Shown here in pieces: positions 1 to 8,776 of a stretch of DNA of 40,813 bases. Source of the stretch: an uncultured Clostridia bacterium (lineage in GTDB: Bacteria > Bacillota > Clostridia > TANB77 > CAG-508); assembly GCA_947626815.1 (NCBI GenBank), contig CANQTN010000015.1, positions 1-40,813 of the forward strand, written 5' to 3'. Below the pieces are notes generated by a model. It saw nothing but the letters and a program-made list of their open reading frames with translations, ran no database searches and was not told where the DNA came from. A program made the position numbers and the translations under genes. Position 1 is the first letter of the stretch. Each line of letters starts with the position of its first letter.

Positions 1-1833
1 CAAAAAGAATTAGGAGAAAAATTAAATATTACTGATAAAGCAATCTCAAAGTGGGAAAGAGGATTAAGTTTTCCAGATATATCAATGTTAAATTCATTAG
101 CAAGTTTTTTTGAAATTGATGTATCAGAATTGCTTAATGGCGAAAAGGGAATAAAACAAGAAATAGATATAGAATCTCTAATTCAAGAAGCCATAGAAAA
201 ATATAAAAACTTGGAAAATAAGAGAAAAGAAAAAGTAAGGAAAATAAAAAAGAAAATCGGAGTTATTTCTTTGATTTTTTTTAGTATTTTTACAATAATG
301 CAAATGATATATTTGACTATCTTAAAACAGCATAATTTTGAATATGTAATAGATATTTTATTTTATATAGTTAATGAGATTATAATAGTATCAGCACTAA
401 TTAGTATAGATTTCTTGATTCCAAAAATAAAAAATAAAAAGGTAATAGCATATATTTTATGTTTGTTTTTTACAATAATTAACTTTGCATTTATGTTTAA
501 TAATGGATTTGAAAACAAATGTATTGTAAGTTTTTCAAAAGATTTCTCAAATGAACTTGTTTTAAAGGTAAACAAAAATAATGGTTCAATAAGATTATAT
601 AGAAATGTAAAAATGATATTATTTGCAAAAGAAAAAGAACAATTTTCATATGAATTAGAAGGAAAAATAAAAAGGCAATGGCTAGCAAATGATATATGTG
701 CTTTAACTTATGAAGATAAAGAAAGAAAATTAAGAGAATATGTGGTAACATATGGAGATAGAGGAAATGGTATATCATACTATTATGTAACAAGTGCTCT
801 TTCTGGTAATTGGCAAGTATCTACTCAATATGGAAATCCAACGCAATGTTTAGTTGATAGTAAGGGAATAACAATAACTAAAAATGAAAAAAAAGAATTA
901 TTTGAATATTCTAATTGTAAACAATTTGGAACAATAGCATTAGTTTTATATAAAAATGATATTCCAAAATATGTAATTGCATTAGATGAAAATTGTGAAA
1001 TTGATGAAAAAACAGATATTATAAAAAAAGGAGGAACAATTACTTTATCTGAAATATCAATGGAAAAAACAATTCAAGAATCGCTTTATTGTATGACATA
1101 TAAAAATGAAAAAGATTTAAGTGATTATAATATAGTTAATGTTGGAAAAAATGAGTATAAAATTCAAAATGGTATAATGTATATTAGTTTTGATAGTAAG
1201 AATACCATAGAAGTACCAGGAGATTTTTCAAAAATGAGTGACAGTTATACAGATTATAATTATCAAATATCAGGAGAAAAAACGATTTTCTATTATATAA
1301 AAAATGGTAAAAGATATTTAGTATATTCAAATGATATGGGAGCAAATTGGAATACTGTAGAAATAGAAAATGAATCATCAATTCAAAATATCAATTTTGT
1401 AAATTCAAATGTTGGATATATGTTGAAATTCGAAGATGTTGCAATGGGAATAGCATTTGGAAAAATAAGTAAAACAATTGATGGTGGAAAAACTTGGCAA
1501 GATGTATATTGGGGAATAGGAAATGAAGATAAAATCTTTCGTAGAAATAGTCAAATTAAGTTCATTGATGAAAATATAGGATTTTTAACTATGCCAATGA
1601 CAGGTGGAGAAAGTTCCGAAATATATATAACAAAAGATGGCGGAAATAATTTTACAAAATTAGAAATTATACAAAATGATATATATGATTACTATAATCT
1701 ACCTACTTTTGAAAATGGAAAATTATCTATAAAAATAACTCAAGGCTCAGATGGAGATTATAATGGTGGAGATTACAAAGAATATTATTCAATAAACAAA
1801 GGTAATGATTGGATAGAAGAAAATATTGAATAG
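1..1833 (+). CDS. Membrane-bound XRE-family regulator with C-terminal Asp-box repeats (5' partial)
   Basis: The frame is open from the left edge, so the gene is cut by the window. The first visible residues (KAISKWERG, then DISMLNSLASFFE and VSELL) are the second half of a Cro/C1-type helix-turn-helix, so a start at the internal ATG (85) is unlikely. After a Lys-rich linker come three hydrophobic membrane segments (about bases 255-330, 340-420 and 435-510). The long remainder is predicted to be extracytoplasmic. It carries at least three Asp-box/BNR-like motifs of the S-x-D-x-G-x-x-W type (SNDMGANW, TIDGGKTW, TKDGGNNF) plus a weaker one at the C-terminus (SINKGNDW), as found in beta-propeller and sialidase-like folds. 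This suggests a one-component sensor: an outer propeller, a membrane anchor and a cytoplasmic DNA-binding head. The ligand and target genes cannot be seen. It lies in the accessory segment left of the recombinase. Confidence 0.75.
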   Translation, partial: QKELGEKLNITDKAISKWERGLSFPDISMLNSLASFFEIDVSELLNGEKGIKQEIDIESLIQEAIEKYKNLENKRKEKVRKIKKKIGVISLIFFSIFTIMQMIYLTILKQHNFEYVIDILFYIVNEIIIVSALISIDFLIPKIKNKKVIAYILCLFFTIINFAFMFNNGFENKCIVSFSKDFSNELVLKVNKNNGSIRLYRNVKMILFAKEKEQFSYELEGKIKRQWLANDICALTYEDKERKLREYVVTYGDRGNGISYYYVTSALSGNWQVSTQYGNPTQCLVDSKGITITKNEKKELFEYSNCKQFGTIALVLYKNDIPKYVIALDENCEIDEKTDIIKKGGTITLSEISMEKTIQESLYCMTYKNEKDLSDYNIVNVGKNEYKIQNGIMYISFDSKNTIEVPGDFSKMSDSYTDYNYQISGEKTIFYYIKNGKRYLVYSNDMGANWNTVEIENESSIQNINFVNSNVGYMLKFEDVAMGIAFGKISKTIDGGKTWQDVYWGIGNEDKIFRRNSQIKFIDENIGFLTMPMTGGESSEIYITKDGGNNFTKLEIIQNDIYDYYNLPTFENGKLSIKITQGSDGDYNGGDYKEYYSINKGNDWIEENIE

Positions 1834-1918
1834 ATATATGAAATTATTAAAAATTATGATATACTAATAATGCAAAATAAATATAAAGAAATTAATAGAG
1901 AAGATGGAGGAAATATAA

Positions 1919-2257
1919 ATGCCTAACAATGTAAATAAGGAAATTCAAAAATTTATTAAGAAAGTACAACATCTTTTGGGAACAAGATTAAAGAAAATCA
2001 TTTTATACGGATCTTATGCCAGAGGAGATTATACTAAGCACTCTGATGTAGACATAATGATTTTAACAAATTTGTCTTATAAAGAAATTGAAGATTATAG
2101 AGATAAAATATCGGATATAGCTTATGATATTGAATTAGATACAGGTATTATTTTATCTCCAGTAATAAAAAATATAGAAAAATATAATTCTAAGGTGAAT
2201 ATTGTACCATTTTATAAAAATGTTCAAAAGGAAGGAGTTGTTTTACTTAATGCATAA
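1919..2257 (+). CDS. MNT-type nucleotidyltransferase-domain protein (MntA-like antitoxin)
   Basis: A 112-aa protein with the minimal nucleotidyltransferase signature GSYARGDYTKHSDVDIMIL (G-S-x(9)-D-x-D), the metal-binding core of the pol-beta superfamily. Length and motif fit MntA-type antitoxins, which in characterised systems AMPylate and neutralise a HEPN-domain RNase toxin (HepT). The next reading frame starts inside its stop codon region (ATGCATAA overlap), the usual antitoxin-toxin arrangement. That downstream HEPN gene is broken here, so the protein is probably an orphan. An RBS (GGAGG, 1907-1911) lies 7 bases before the ATG. Confidence 0.8.
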   Translation: MPNNVNKEIQKFIKKVQHLLGTRLKKIILYGSYARGDYTKHSDVDIMILTNLSYKEIEDYRDKISDIAYDIELDTGIILSPVIKNIEKYNSKVNIVPFYKNVQKEGVVLLNA

Positions 2258-2430
2258 TGAAACAATAGAAAGCTTTTCAAAGTATAGATTGAATAAGGAT
2301 AAGAGAAGATAGCGATTATGATGATGAATATGAACCATCTTTAGAAAAAACGGAACAACAAATAGAAACAGCACAAGAATTAATTGAATTAGTTGAAGAT
2401 TATATAAATAATTATTACAAAAATAATTAA
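2250..2430 (+). pseudogene. HEPN-domain toxin remnant (HepT-like), internally deleted
   Basis: The ATG at 2250 overlaps the end of the MNT gene. It encodes a typical HEPN N-terminus (MHNETIESFSKYRLNKDKRR) and stops at 2310. In another frame, from about 2308, the sequence reads DSDYDDEYEPSLEKTEQQ and on to a TAA at 2430, which looks like the C-terminal helix of the same family. The middle of the domain, where the RNase R-x4-6-H motif sits, is missing. The gene therefore looks like a toxin that lost its central part and its frame. I infer the family from the MNT neighbour and the two end fragments. Confidence 0.65.
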
Positions 2431-2446
2431 AGTAAAGAATATTTTT

Positions 2447-2476
2447 TGGAGTGTCAAAATGACTACTCCATTTTTT
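2447..2476 (+). terminator. Hairpin with T-run after the MNT/HEPN remnant
   Basis: TGGAGT ... ACTCCA stem followed by six T residues (2471-2476), a plausible weak intrinsic terminator. It leads directly into a fragment of the dispersed hairpin repeat. Confidence 0.5.
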
Positions 2477-2503
2477 ATATTCTAGGAAAGTCATTGTTGA
2501 AAA
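2470..2503 (-). repeat. Fragment of the dispersed composite hairpin repeat
   Basis: Read on the minus strand this carries GACTTTCCTAGAATATAAAA, the distal end of the composite repeats at 17533-17650 and 23879-23994. Only the tail and one stem arm are present, so it is a truncated copy. Confidence 0.55.
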
Positions 2504-2588
2504 AACGAAAAATTGAGTTTTTTAATAAATAAATAATTTTATATCATAGTGACAGGCTAAATGCATATATTTAAAAAGGTGAGTAAGA

Positions 2589-2744
2589 ATGATTATATAT
2601 AGAGAATTTGCAAAAAACGAAAAAAACATGCAGGAGTTAATGAAAGAAATAATAACGAGATATATAATAGAAAACTCTTGCAACATAATTCAAACAGAAT
2701 TAAAATCAGACAAACTTGAAATAAACAATTCTATTATTAATTAA
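2589..2744 (+). CDS. Small protein (51 aa) upstream of the serine recombinase
   Basis: ATG at 2589 is preceded by GGTGAG at 2578-2583, and the frame closes at 2742-2744, 19 bases before the recombinase start. The product begins MIIYREFAKNEKNMQELMKE and looks helical, with no cysteine cluster or membrane segment that I can see. Its position directly before a TnpX-type recombinase suggests a gene of the same mobile element, such as a small accessory or DNA-binding factor. I do not recognise the family. It was found by reading the intergenic sequence and is too short for ordinary ORF cut-offs. Confidence 0.5.
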   Translation: MIIYREFAKNEKNMQELMKEIITRYIIENSCNIIQTELKSDKLEINNSIIN

Positions 2745-2763
2745 ACATTGAAAGGAGATTAAA

Positions 2764-4365
2764 ATGTTAGATGTAGATAATAGAACTTTATTTGAAATTA
2801 ATAATCAACCAATCTATAATATTTTATATAAAGTAGCAATATATTTAAGACTTTCAAGAGATGACGAAAATGCTGGAGATTCTGAAAGTATCATAAATCA
2901 AAGAGAATTTTTAACAAAATATGTAAAACAATATCCTAATTGGGAACTTATAGATATCTATGTAGATGATGGCTACACAGGAACAAATTTTAATAGACCA
3001 GATTTCATAAGATTAAAAAATGATATCGAAACAGGAAAAATAAATTTAGTAATAACAAAAGATTTATCAAGGTTAGGCAGAGATTATATCGGAACAGGAT
3101 TTTACTTAGAAAAATATTTTCCTAAAAAAAGAGTTAGGTATATAGCAGTAAATGATGGTATTGATACTTTTGAAAAAAACAATGGTAACAACGATATGGG
3201 AGCATTTAAATCTGTAGTTAATGACATGTATGCAAAAGACATTTCAAAAAAAGTAAGAACAGCTAAAAAAACAAAAGCAGAAAAAGGAGAATTTATAGGA
3301 GCTTTTGCACCATATGGATATAAAAAAGCACAAGATGATATTACAAAATTAGTAATAGATGAACAAGTAGCAGATGTGGTTAAGTTTATTTTTTCTGAAT
3401 ATAATAAAGGAAATGGATTATCATATATAGCACGAAAATTAAATGAAAAACATATAGAATGTCCATCTGTATATAAACAACGAACTAGTAAATTTCATTG
3501 TAAAACACTCACAGGACTTTGGGGACATGAAACAATAAAAAGTATACTCACAAATAGGGTGTACATAGGAGAATTGATCCAAAGAAAAGGCGAAATGGTA
3601 AGTTATAAAGTTAAAAAATATATTAGTTTACCAGAAAGTGAACATACAGTAAAGAAAAATGCTCATGAAGCAATAATTAGTGAAGAAGAATTTAACATGG
3701 CACAGAGAATATTAAAAACAAAAACTCATAAACACCATAGAAAAGAAGGCACAGAGCATTTGTTATCAGGGTTATTATATTGCCCTAGATGTAATAGTAA
3801 GTATAGATATCAAAAACAAGCAGGCTTAATGCAAGATATGGTAGCAATATGTAGTACCTATAATAGATATGGAAAAGAATACTGTTCAAGAGTAGCAATA
3901 CGAGAAAGTATTTTAAATAAAGCAGTAAAAGATGATTTAAAGCTACTTATCACAGAAAAAATAAATATACAAAAAATTATAAATATTGAGGATATAAAAA
4001 ACTTAAAGAAAGAAAAAATTAAAATAAATAAATCTAAATTTGATTATGAAAGAAGAATAAATCAAATAGATAGAATAATAAAGCAAAGTTATGAAGATAA
4101 AGTAAATGGAATTTTAAATTCAGAAGAATTTATTAAAATGGCAGAAGATTATCGAAAAGAAAAAGAAGAATTAACATTAAAAATAAATAATTTAAATAAA
4201 GAATTAAATTTTTGCCAAGACATGGCAGAAGATGAACTAACAAGGATTGTAAAAAATATAACTGATGTTGAAAATATTGATAAAAATATAATAATAAGTT
4301 TAATTAATAAAATAGAAATAATAGATTCAGAGAATATAAAAATATATTATAATTTCTCTGAATAA
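2764..4365 (+). CDS. Large serine recombinase (TnpX/TndX-like integrase)
   Basis: A 533-aa site-specific recombinase. The N-terminal resolvase domain carries the nucleophile Ser31 in YLRLSRDD, the DDGYTGTNFNRP segment and TKDLSRLGRDYIGTG. A recombinase domain follows (SYIARKLNEKHIECPS, SILTNRVYIGEL), then a zinc ribbon (YCPRCNSKYR ... CSTYNRYGKEYCSR) and a long Lys/Glu-rich coiled coil, the usual order for large serine integrases of Clostridial mobilisable elements. A strong RBS (AAAGGAG) precedes ATG 2764. Its stop lies within about 30 bases of the surviving part of a polysaccharide deacetylase gene. This fits an element whose right end is beside its recombinase and which integrated into that gene. 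The left end is not in the window. Confidence 0.9.
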   Translation: MLDVDNRTLFEINNQPIYNILYKVAIYLRLSRDDENAGDSESIINQREFLTKYVKQYPNWELIDIYVDDGYTGTNFNRPDFIRLKNDIETGKINLVITKDLSRLGRDYIGTGFYLEKYFPKKRVRYIAVNDGIDTFEKNNGNNDMGAFKSVVNDMYAKDISKKVRTAKKTKAEKGEFIGAFAPYGYKKAQDDITKLVIDEQVADVVKFIFSEYNKGNGLSYIARKLNEKHIECPSVYKQRTSKFHCKTLTGLWGHETIKSILTNRVYIGELIQRKGEMVSYKVKKYISLPESEHTVKKNAHEAIISEEEFNMAQRILKTKTHKHHRKEGTEHLLSGLLYCPRCNSKYRYQKQAGLMQDMVAICSTYNRYGKEYCSRVAIRESILNKAVKDDLKLLITEKINIQKIINIEDIKNLKKEKIKINKSKFDYERRINQIDRIIKQSYEDKVNGILNSEEFIKMAEDYRKEKEELTLKINNLNKELNFCQDMAEDELTRIVKNITDVENIDKNIIISLINKIEIIDSENIKIYYNFSE

Positions 4366-4976
4366 AAATTTATTTCTAATCTATCCAATTGGCAACTGTG
4401 CATGGAATGCAGATGACATAGACAAAATCTTAGAAACATTAAAAGAAAATGAAGTAAAAATAACATTTTTTATGGTGGGAGATTGGATAGAAAAATTTCC
4501 AGAAGAAGTAAAAAGAATAAATGCTGAAGGACATGAAATAGCAAGCCATAGTAACACACATCCACATGTAAATAAACTAAGTTATGAGGAAAACATAGAA
4601 GAAATAGAAAAATCAAATGATAAAATAGAAAAAATAACAGGAAAAAGAACAAAAGTATATAGAGCACCATATGGAGAATACAATGATACAGTAATAAAAG
4701 CAGCAAATGATAAAGGTTATTATACAATACAATGGAACTTAGATACATTAGATTATACAGGATTAACACGGAGAAGAAATGTGGAAAAGATTAAATTCAA
4801 AAATAAAACCAGGAGACATTATTTTAAGTCATAATGGAACAAAGCATACAGCAGATAGTTTAGATATGCTAATAAAAAATATAAAACAAAAGGGATTAAG
4901 CATTGTAACAGTATCAAATCTTATTTATAAAGATAACTATACTATAAATATAAATGGAACACAAATAAGAAAATAA
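4366..4976 (+). pseudogene. Polysaccharide deacetylase remnant, 5' end lost at element junction, CGG +1 site inside
   Basis: The frame can be read from the recombinase stop onward: CAWNADDIDKILETL, then ITFFMVGDW, the His-x3-His metal motif in SHSNTHPHV, and RAPYGEYN, all typical of NodB-type peptidoglycan/chitin deacetylases of the PdaB group. The N-terminal part with the catalytic TFDD-type motif and the start codon are missing, apparently replaced by the mobile-element end (junction about 4366-4396). At 4769-4771 the frame meets CGG. Skipping its C gives GLTGEEMWKRL and continues through IKPGDIILSHNG to a stop at 4974-4976. Without the skip the frame ends at 4834. The 5' loss makes the gene probably dead, but the CGG site matches those in intact genes nearby. 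Confidence 0.75.
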
Positions 4977-5062
4977 TGTATAAAAATTATTCAAAAGGAA
5001 ATAATATAAAAAACAAATATAAGGAAAAAAATAACTTTTTTTAAAAAAAATAACTTCTTATG

Positions 5063-5091
5063 TAGACAAAACCAAAAAAATGTTGTATAAT
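5063..5091 (+). promoter_or_regulatory. SigA-type promoter of the SSB gene
   Basis: TAGACA (5063-5068), a 17-base spacer and TATAAT (5086-5091), about 70 bases before the TTG start at 5162. Confidence 0.65.
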
Positions 5092-5161
5092 AATACCTGT
5101 AAGACAATATTAAGGAGAAAAATATACTTATGAAATATTAAAAATTAGGGAGGAAAAGAAA

Positions 5162-5863
5162 TTGGATACAAATTATTTAGAAAACAACTACTTAACATTA
5201 GTGGGAAGAATCACAGGAGAAAAAGAATTTAGTCATGAAATATATGGAGAAAGATTTTATCTTTTCAAATTAGTAATACCACGTTTAAGTGGAAATGAAG
5301 ACATAATACCAATAACTATATCAGAAAGACTAATAAAAGAAGATACATTACAAGCAGGTAAGAAAATACTAGTAAAAGGGCAATTCAGATCATACAATAG
5401 CTATGAAAACGAAAAAAATAGACTAATTTTAACAGTATTTGCAAAAGACATAATAGAAGTTGAAGAAAATGACAATGAAAATAACGAGGAAAATGAAATT
5501 GTCAGAAAAGATACAATAACAAACGAAGTAGTATTAATAGGATATATTTGCAAAAAACCTATTTATAGACAAACACCATTTGGTAGAGAAATATCAGATA
5601 TACTACTTGCTGTTAATAGAGCCTATAATAAATCAGACTATATTCCATGTATCGCATGGGGAAGAAATGCAAGATTTTGTCAAAACTTAGAAGTAGGTTC
5701 ACAAGTAAAAATAGTAGGAAGAGTTCAATCTAGAACATATGAGAAAAAATATGAAGATGGAACATCTCAAACAAGAGTAGCATATGAAGTTTCAGTAGGA
5801 AGTTTAGAAATAATAGAAGAAAAAAATGAAGAAAAAGAAGAAGAAAATCAAGAAGCAGTATAA
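5162..5863 (+). CDS. Single-stranded DNA-binding protein with two OB folds
   Basis: A 233-aa protein starting at TTG 5162 behind GGGAGG (5148-5153). Two SSB-type OB domains are visible: residues about 8-100 (LTLVGRITGEKEFSHEIYGE ... ILVKGQFRSY) and about 120-220 (NEVVLIGYICKKPIYRQTPFGREISD, then YIPCIAWGRNARF and VKIVGRVQSRTY). The second is the more canonical SSB sequence. Linker and tail are rich in Glu and Asn. The classic acidic tail tip DDDLPF is absent; it ends EEENQEAV. It probably binds ssDNA in replication or repair, perhaps as a dimer instead of the usual one-OB tetramer. It has its own promoter and a strong hairpin after it. Confidence 0.8.
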   Translation: MDTNYLENNYLTLVGRITGEKEFSHEIYGERFYLFKLVIPRLSGNEDIIPITISERLIKEDTLQAGKKILVKGQFRSYNSYENEKNRLILTVFAKDIIEVEENDNENNEENEIVRKDTITNEVVLIGYICKKPIYRQTPFGREISDILLAVNRAYNKSDYIPCIAWGRNARFCQNLEVGSQVKIVGRVQSRTYEKKYEDGTSQTRVAYEVSVGSLEIIEEKNEEKEEENQEAV

Positions 5864-5913
5864 CTAAATGCAACTTAATTCCATTGCTATGAGTAAAGAA
5901 TTATAAAATGTTA

Positions 5914-5971
5914 GCAAAGTCTTTAAATAATTATATTCTAAATATTAAATATAATTATTTAAAGACTTTGC
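5914..5971. terminator. Long perfect hairpin after the SSB gene
   Basis: Two 24-base complementary arms (5914-5937 and 5948-5971, beginning GCAAAGTCTTTAAATAATTA) around a 10-base loop. It is the main structure in the gap 5864-6139 and probably ends the SSB transcript or protects its 3' end. The rest of the gap holds a degraded piece of the dispersed hairpin repeat (about 5999-6026) and the AT-rich leader of the next gene. Confidence 0.6.
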
Positions 5972-5998
5972 TTGTATAACTAAAAGTTTAGCATATTT

Positions 5999-6026
5999 TT
6001 TTATATTTTAGAAAAGTCATCATTAC
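5999..6026 (-). repeat. Degraded fragment of the composite hairpin repeat
   Basis: Minus-strand reading gives AATGATGACTTTTCTAAAAT, close to the conserved AATGATGACTTTCCTAGAAT of the copies at 17601-17650 and 23948-23994. One arm only. Confidence 0.4.
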
Positions 6027-6139
6027 CTTCTATAAAAAAGGACTAGTTTTTTAAAATTTTTTTTGATATAATTGATAAAATAAAAAACAACTAATATTTT
6101 TTACAATAAATCAATACAAGAAAGGAATTTATATATAAT

Positions 6140-7825
6140 ATGAAAATAAAGATTATAAAAGGTAACAAAGAAAACCAAACAACAAATGGAGCAATAAGAT
6201 TTACCATTATAGCAATAATTTTAATAGCAATATTCTGTATAGCCATAACACCTGTAACATTTCAAAATGACACATATTATACAATAAAAGTAGGAGAACA
6301 TATAGCACAAAATGGAATTGACATGAAAGATGCATTTTCATGGCATGAAAATTTAGGATATACATATCCGCATTGGGGATATGACTTAGTAAATTATTAT
6401 ATTTATAATGCATTTGGATTTTCAGGAATATATATAGCAACATGTATACAAGCAGTGGTATTAGGAATATTAATTTATTTAGTAGGAACAAAAATAGCAA
6501 AAAATCAAATATTTTCTTTTGCAATTACAATAGGTGCAATGTACATGATAAGAGGATATATAGCAGCAAGAGCACAGCTATTTACATTTATATTATTTAT
6601 TTTAACAATATATTTAATTGAAAAATTTTTAGAAAATAAAAAGAAAAGGTATGTAGCAGGTTTAATTATTATACCAATAATAATTGCAAATACTCATGTA
6701 GCAGTATTTCCATTTTATTTTGTTTTATATTTACCATATATAGCAGAATACATAATCGCAGTACTTGCAGAAATTATTATTTATAGAAAAGTAGAAATAT
6801 TTTTATTAAACAAAAAAATAAATAAATATGAAAAACAAGGAAAGAAAGAAACATTAACAAAATTAAAAGACAAAAAAGAAAGATTAGAAGCACAAATAGA
6901 TAAAGCAAAAATAAAAAGAACAAAAGAATTACAAGAACCATATAAAATAAAAATAACAAAAAATTCAAATGTAAAATGGCTTATTTTAATAGTAATAATA
7001 TGCTTATTTACAGGATTATTGACACCAATAAAAGATGCACCATACACATATTTAATAAAAACTATGCAAGGAAACACTACAAAAAATATTAATGAACATT
7101 TGCCAATGACATTATCACAAGAAACAGAAGTAATGTGTGCAATTATTATATTTTTAGCAATATTAACATTTACTAAAACAAAAATAAAATTAAGCGACTT
7201 ATTTATGATAGGCGGATTATGTTTTTTAATGTTATCATCAAGAAGACAAGTAACAATGTTTGCAATTATAGGTTCTGTCATATTAAGCAAACTAATATTA
7301 CAATTATTTGAAATATATACTGATAAAAAAGAAAAAGATATAGTAAATAACATGAGTACAATATGGCTTATAATAATAATATTTATAATGCTAGGATTTA
7401 GCTATTACATGGGAAAAGAAAAACTGGATGATAAATTTATAGATCAAAGCACTTATCCAGTACAAGCTTCAGAATATATACTAAAAAACATTGATTTAAA
7501 AACAGCAAAATTTTATAATGAATACAATTATGGAAGTTACTTAATATTCAAAGGAATACCAGTATTTATAGACTCAAGGGCAGATTTATATTCACCTGAA
7601 TTTAGTGGTAAAGAAGAAGACATTTTCATGGATTTTATTGACACATCAAGTATAGGTCAATTTTATGGAGACGTTTTCGAAAAATATGGAATAACACATG
7701 TATTAGCATATCAAAATTCAAAAGTTAGCATGATTATAGACAAAGCAGATAGTGAGAAATATAATGAATTATATAGAGACAAATATTTTGTAATATATGA
7801 AATTAATAAAGATGAAACAGAATAA
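6140..7825 (+). CDS. Polytopic GT-C-like membrane protein
   Basis: A 561-aa integral membrane protein with about ten hydrophobic segments. An early acidic DTYYTIKVGEHI and WHENLGYTYPHWGYDLVNYY lie between the first segments, the position of the catalytic Asp loop in GT-C glycosyltransferases of the PMT/ArnT type. A charged cytoplasmic coiled-coil insertion (residues about 220-275) interrupts the membrane part. The soluble C-terminus has EYNYGSYLIFKGIPVFIDSR followed by ITHVLAYQNS, a tail common in uncharacterised Clostridial homologues. It probably transfers a sugar from a lipid carrier to an envelope polymer; donor and acceptor are unknown. ATG 6140 follows AAAGGAA. It is followed 14 bases later by rluD, probably in one transcript. 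Confidence 0.65.
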   Translation: MKIKIIKGNKENQTTNGAIRFTIIAIILIAIFCIAITPVTFQNDTYYTIKVGEHIAQNGIDMKDAFSWHENLGYTYPHWGYDLVNYYIYNAFGFSGIYIATCIQAVVLGILIYLVGTKIAKNQIFSFAITIGAMYMIRGYIAARAQLFTFILFILTIYLIEKFLENKKKRYVAGLIIIPIIIANTHVAVFPFYFVLYLPYIAEYIIAVLAEIIIYRKVEIFLLNKKINKYEKQGKKETLTKLKDKKERLEAQIDKAKIKRTKELQEPYKIKITKNSNVKWLILIVIICLFTGLLTPIKDAPYTYLIKTMQGNTTKNINEHLPMTLSQETEVMCAIIIFLAILTFTKTKIKLSDLFMIGGLCFLMLSSRRQVTMFAIIGSVILSKLILQLFEIYTDKKEKDIVNNMSTIWLIIIIFIMLGFSYYMGKEKLDDKFIDQSTYPVQASEYILKNIDLKTAKFYNEYNYGSYLIFKGIPVFIDSRADLYSPEFSGKEEDIFMDFIDTSSIGQFYGDVFEKYGITHVLAYQNSKVSMIIDKADSEKYNELYRDKYFVIYEINKDETE

Positions 7826-7839
7826 TAAAGGAGTAAAAT

Positions 7840-8742
7840 TTGGAAACATTTATAGTAAAAGAAGAAAACATTAGAATAGATAGTTATTTATCAAAAAAGA
7901 GCAATAGATATTCAAGAGTAGCCATTCAAAGGCTTATTGATGAAGGAAAAATTTTAGTAAATGGAGCAAAAATCAAAGCATCATATAAAATACAAATTGG
8001 AGATAAAATAACAATAGAAAATGAAGAACCAAAAGAAAGCAAATTAAAACCTCAAGATATACCAATAGAAATAATATATGAAGACGAAGATATAATCGTT
8101 GTAAACAAACCAAAAGGAATGGTAGTACATCCAGCAAATGGAAATCCAGATGGAACATTAGTAAATAGCTTAATGGCAATTTGTAAAGATTCATTATCTG
8201 GAATAGGAGGAGAAATTAGACCAGGAATTGTACACAGAATTGATAAAGATACATCTGGCATTTTAGTAGTAGCTAAAAATGATAAATCACATATTAATTT
8301 AAGTGAACAAATAAAAAATCATCAAACAGAAAAAAAATATATAGCACTAGTAAGAGGAATTGTAAAAGAAAATGAAGCAACAATAAATATGCCAATTGGA
8401 AGAAGCACAAAAGACAGAAAGAAAATGGCAGTAAACAAAAATGGAAAAAAAGCAATAACACATTTTAAAGTAATAGAAAGATTTTATGAAGATGCATGTA
8501 CATTACTTGAAGTAAAAATTGAAACAGGTAGAACTCACCAAATTAGAGTACATTTATCACAAATTGGATATCCAATAATTGGAGATGAAGTTTATTCAAA
8601 TGGAAAAAATAAATGGAATATTCAAGGACAATGTCTACATGCAAAAAGTTTAAAATTTAAACATCCAACAACAGGAAAAGAAATGTTTTTAGAAGCAGAA
8701 CTACCAAAATATTTTAAAGAATTACTAAACGAATTACATTAA
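7840..8742 (+). CDS. rluD: RluD-type 23S rRNA pseudouridine synthase
   Basis: A 300-aa protein from TTG 7840 (GGAG 9 bases upstream). The N-terminal S4 RNA-binding domain spans residues about 1-60 (SRVAIQRLIDEGKILVNG). The RluA-type catalytic domain has VVNKPKGMVVHPANG and HRIDKDTSGILVVAK, with catalytic Asp135, and later GRTHQIRVHLSQIGYPIIGD. The family isomerises uridines in helix 69 of 23S rRNA or related sites. Position and family support rluD, although RluA-family paralogues are hard to separate by reading. It is close behind the GT-C gene and before a second pseudouridine synthase. Confidence 0.88.
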   Translation: METFIVKEENIRIDSYLSKKSNRYSRVAIQRLIDEGKILVNGAKIKASYKIQIGDKITIENEEPKESKLKPQDIPIEIIYEDEDIIVVNKPKGMVVHPANGNPDGTLVNSLMAICKDSLSGIGGEIRPGIVHRIDKDTSGILVVAKNDKSHINLSEQIKNHQTEKKYIALVRGIVKENEATINMPIGRSTKDRKKMAVNKNGKKAITHFKVIERFYEDACTLLEVKIETGRTHQIRVHLSQIGYPIIGDEVYSNGKNKWNIQGQCLHAKSLKFKHPTTGKEMFLEAELPKYFKELLNELH

Positions 8743-8776
8743 AAAATATAGAAAAGCTAACAAGAGGAGGAAAAGT

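Noticed and set aside
5099..5161. ATG at about 5130 upstream of the SSB gene as a start or leader peptide
   Set aside because: It reads only a few codons before a stop and is out of frame with the SSB. The TTG at 5162 has the proper RBS.
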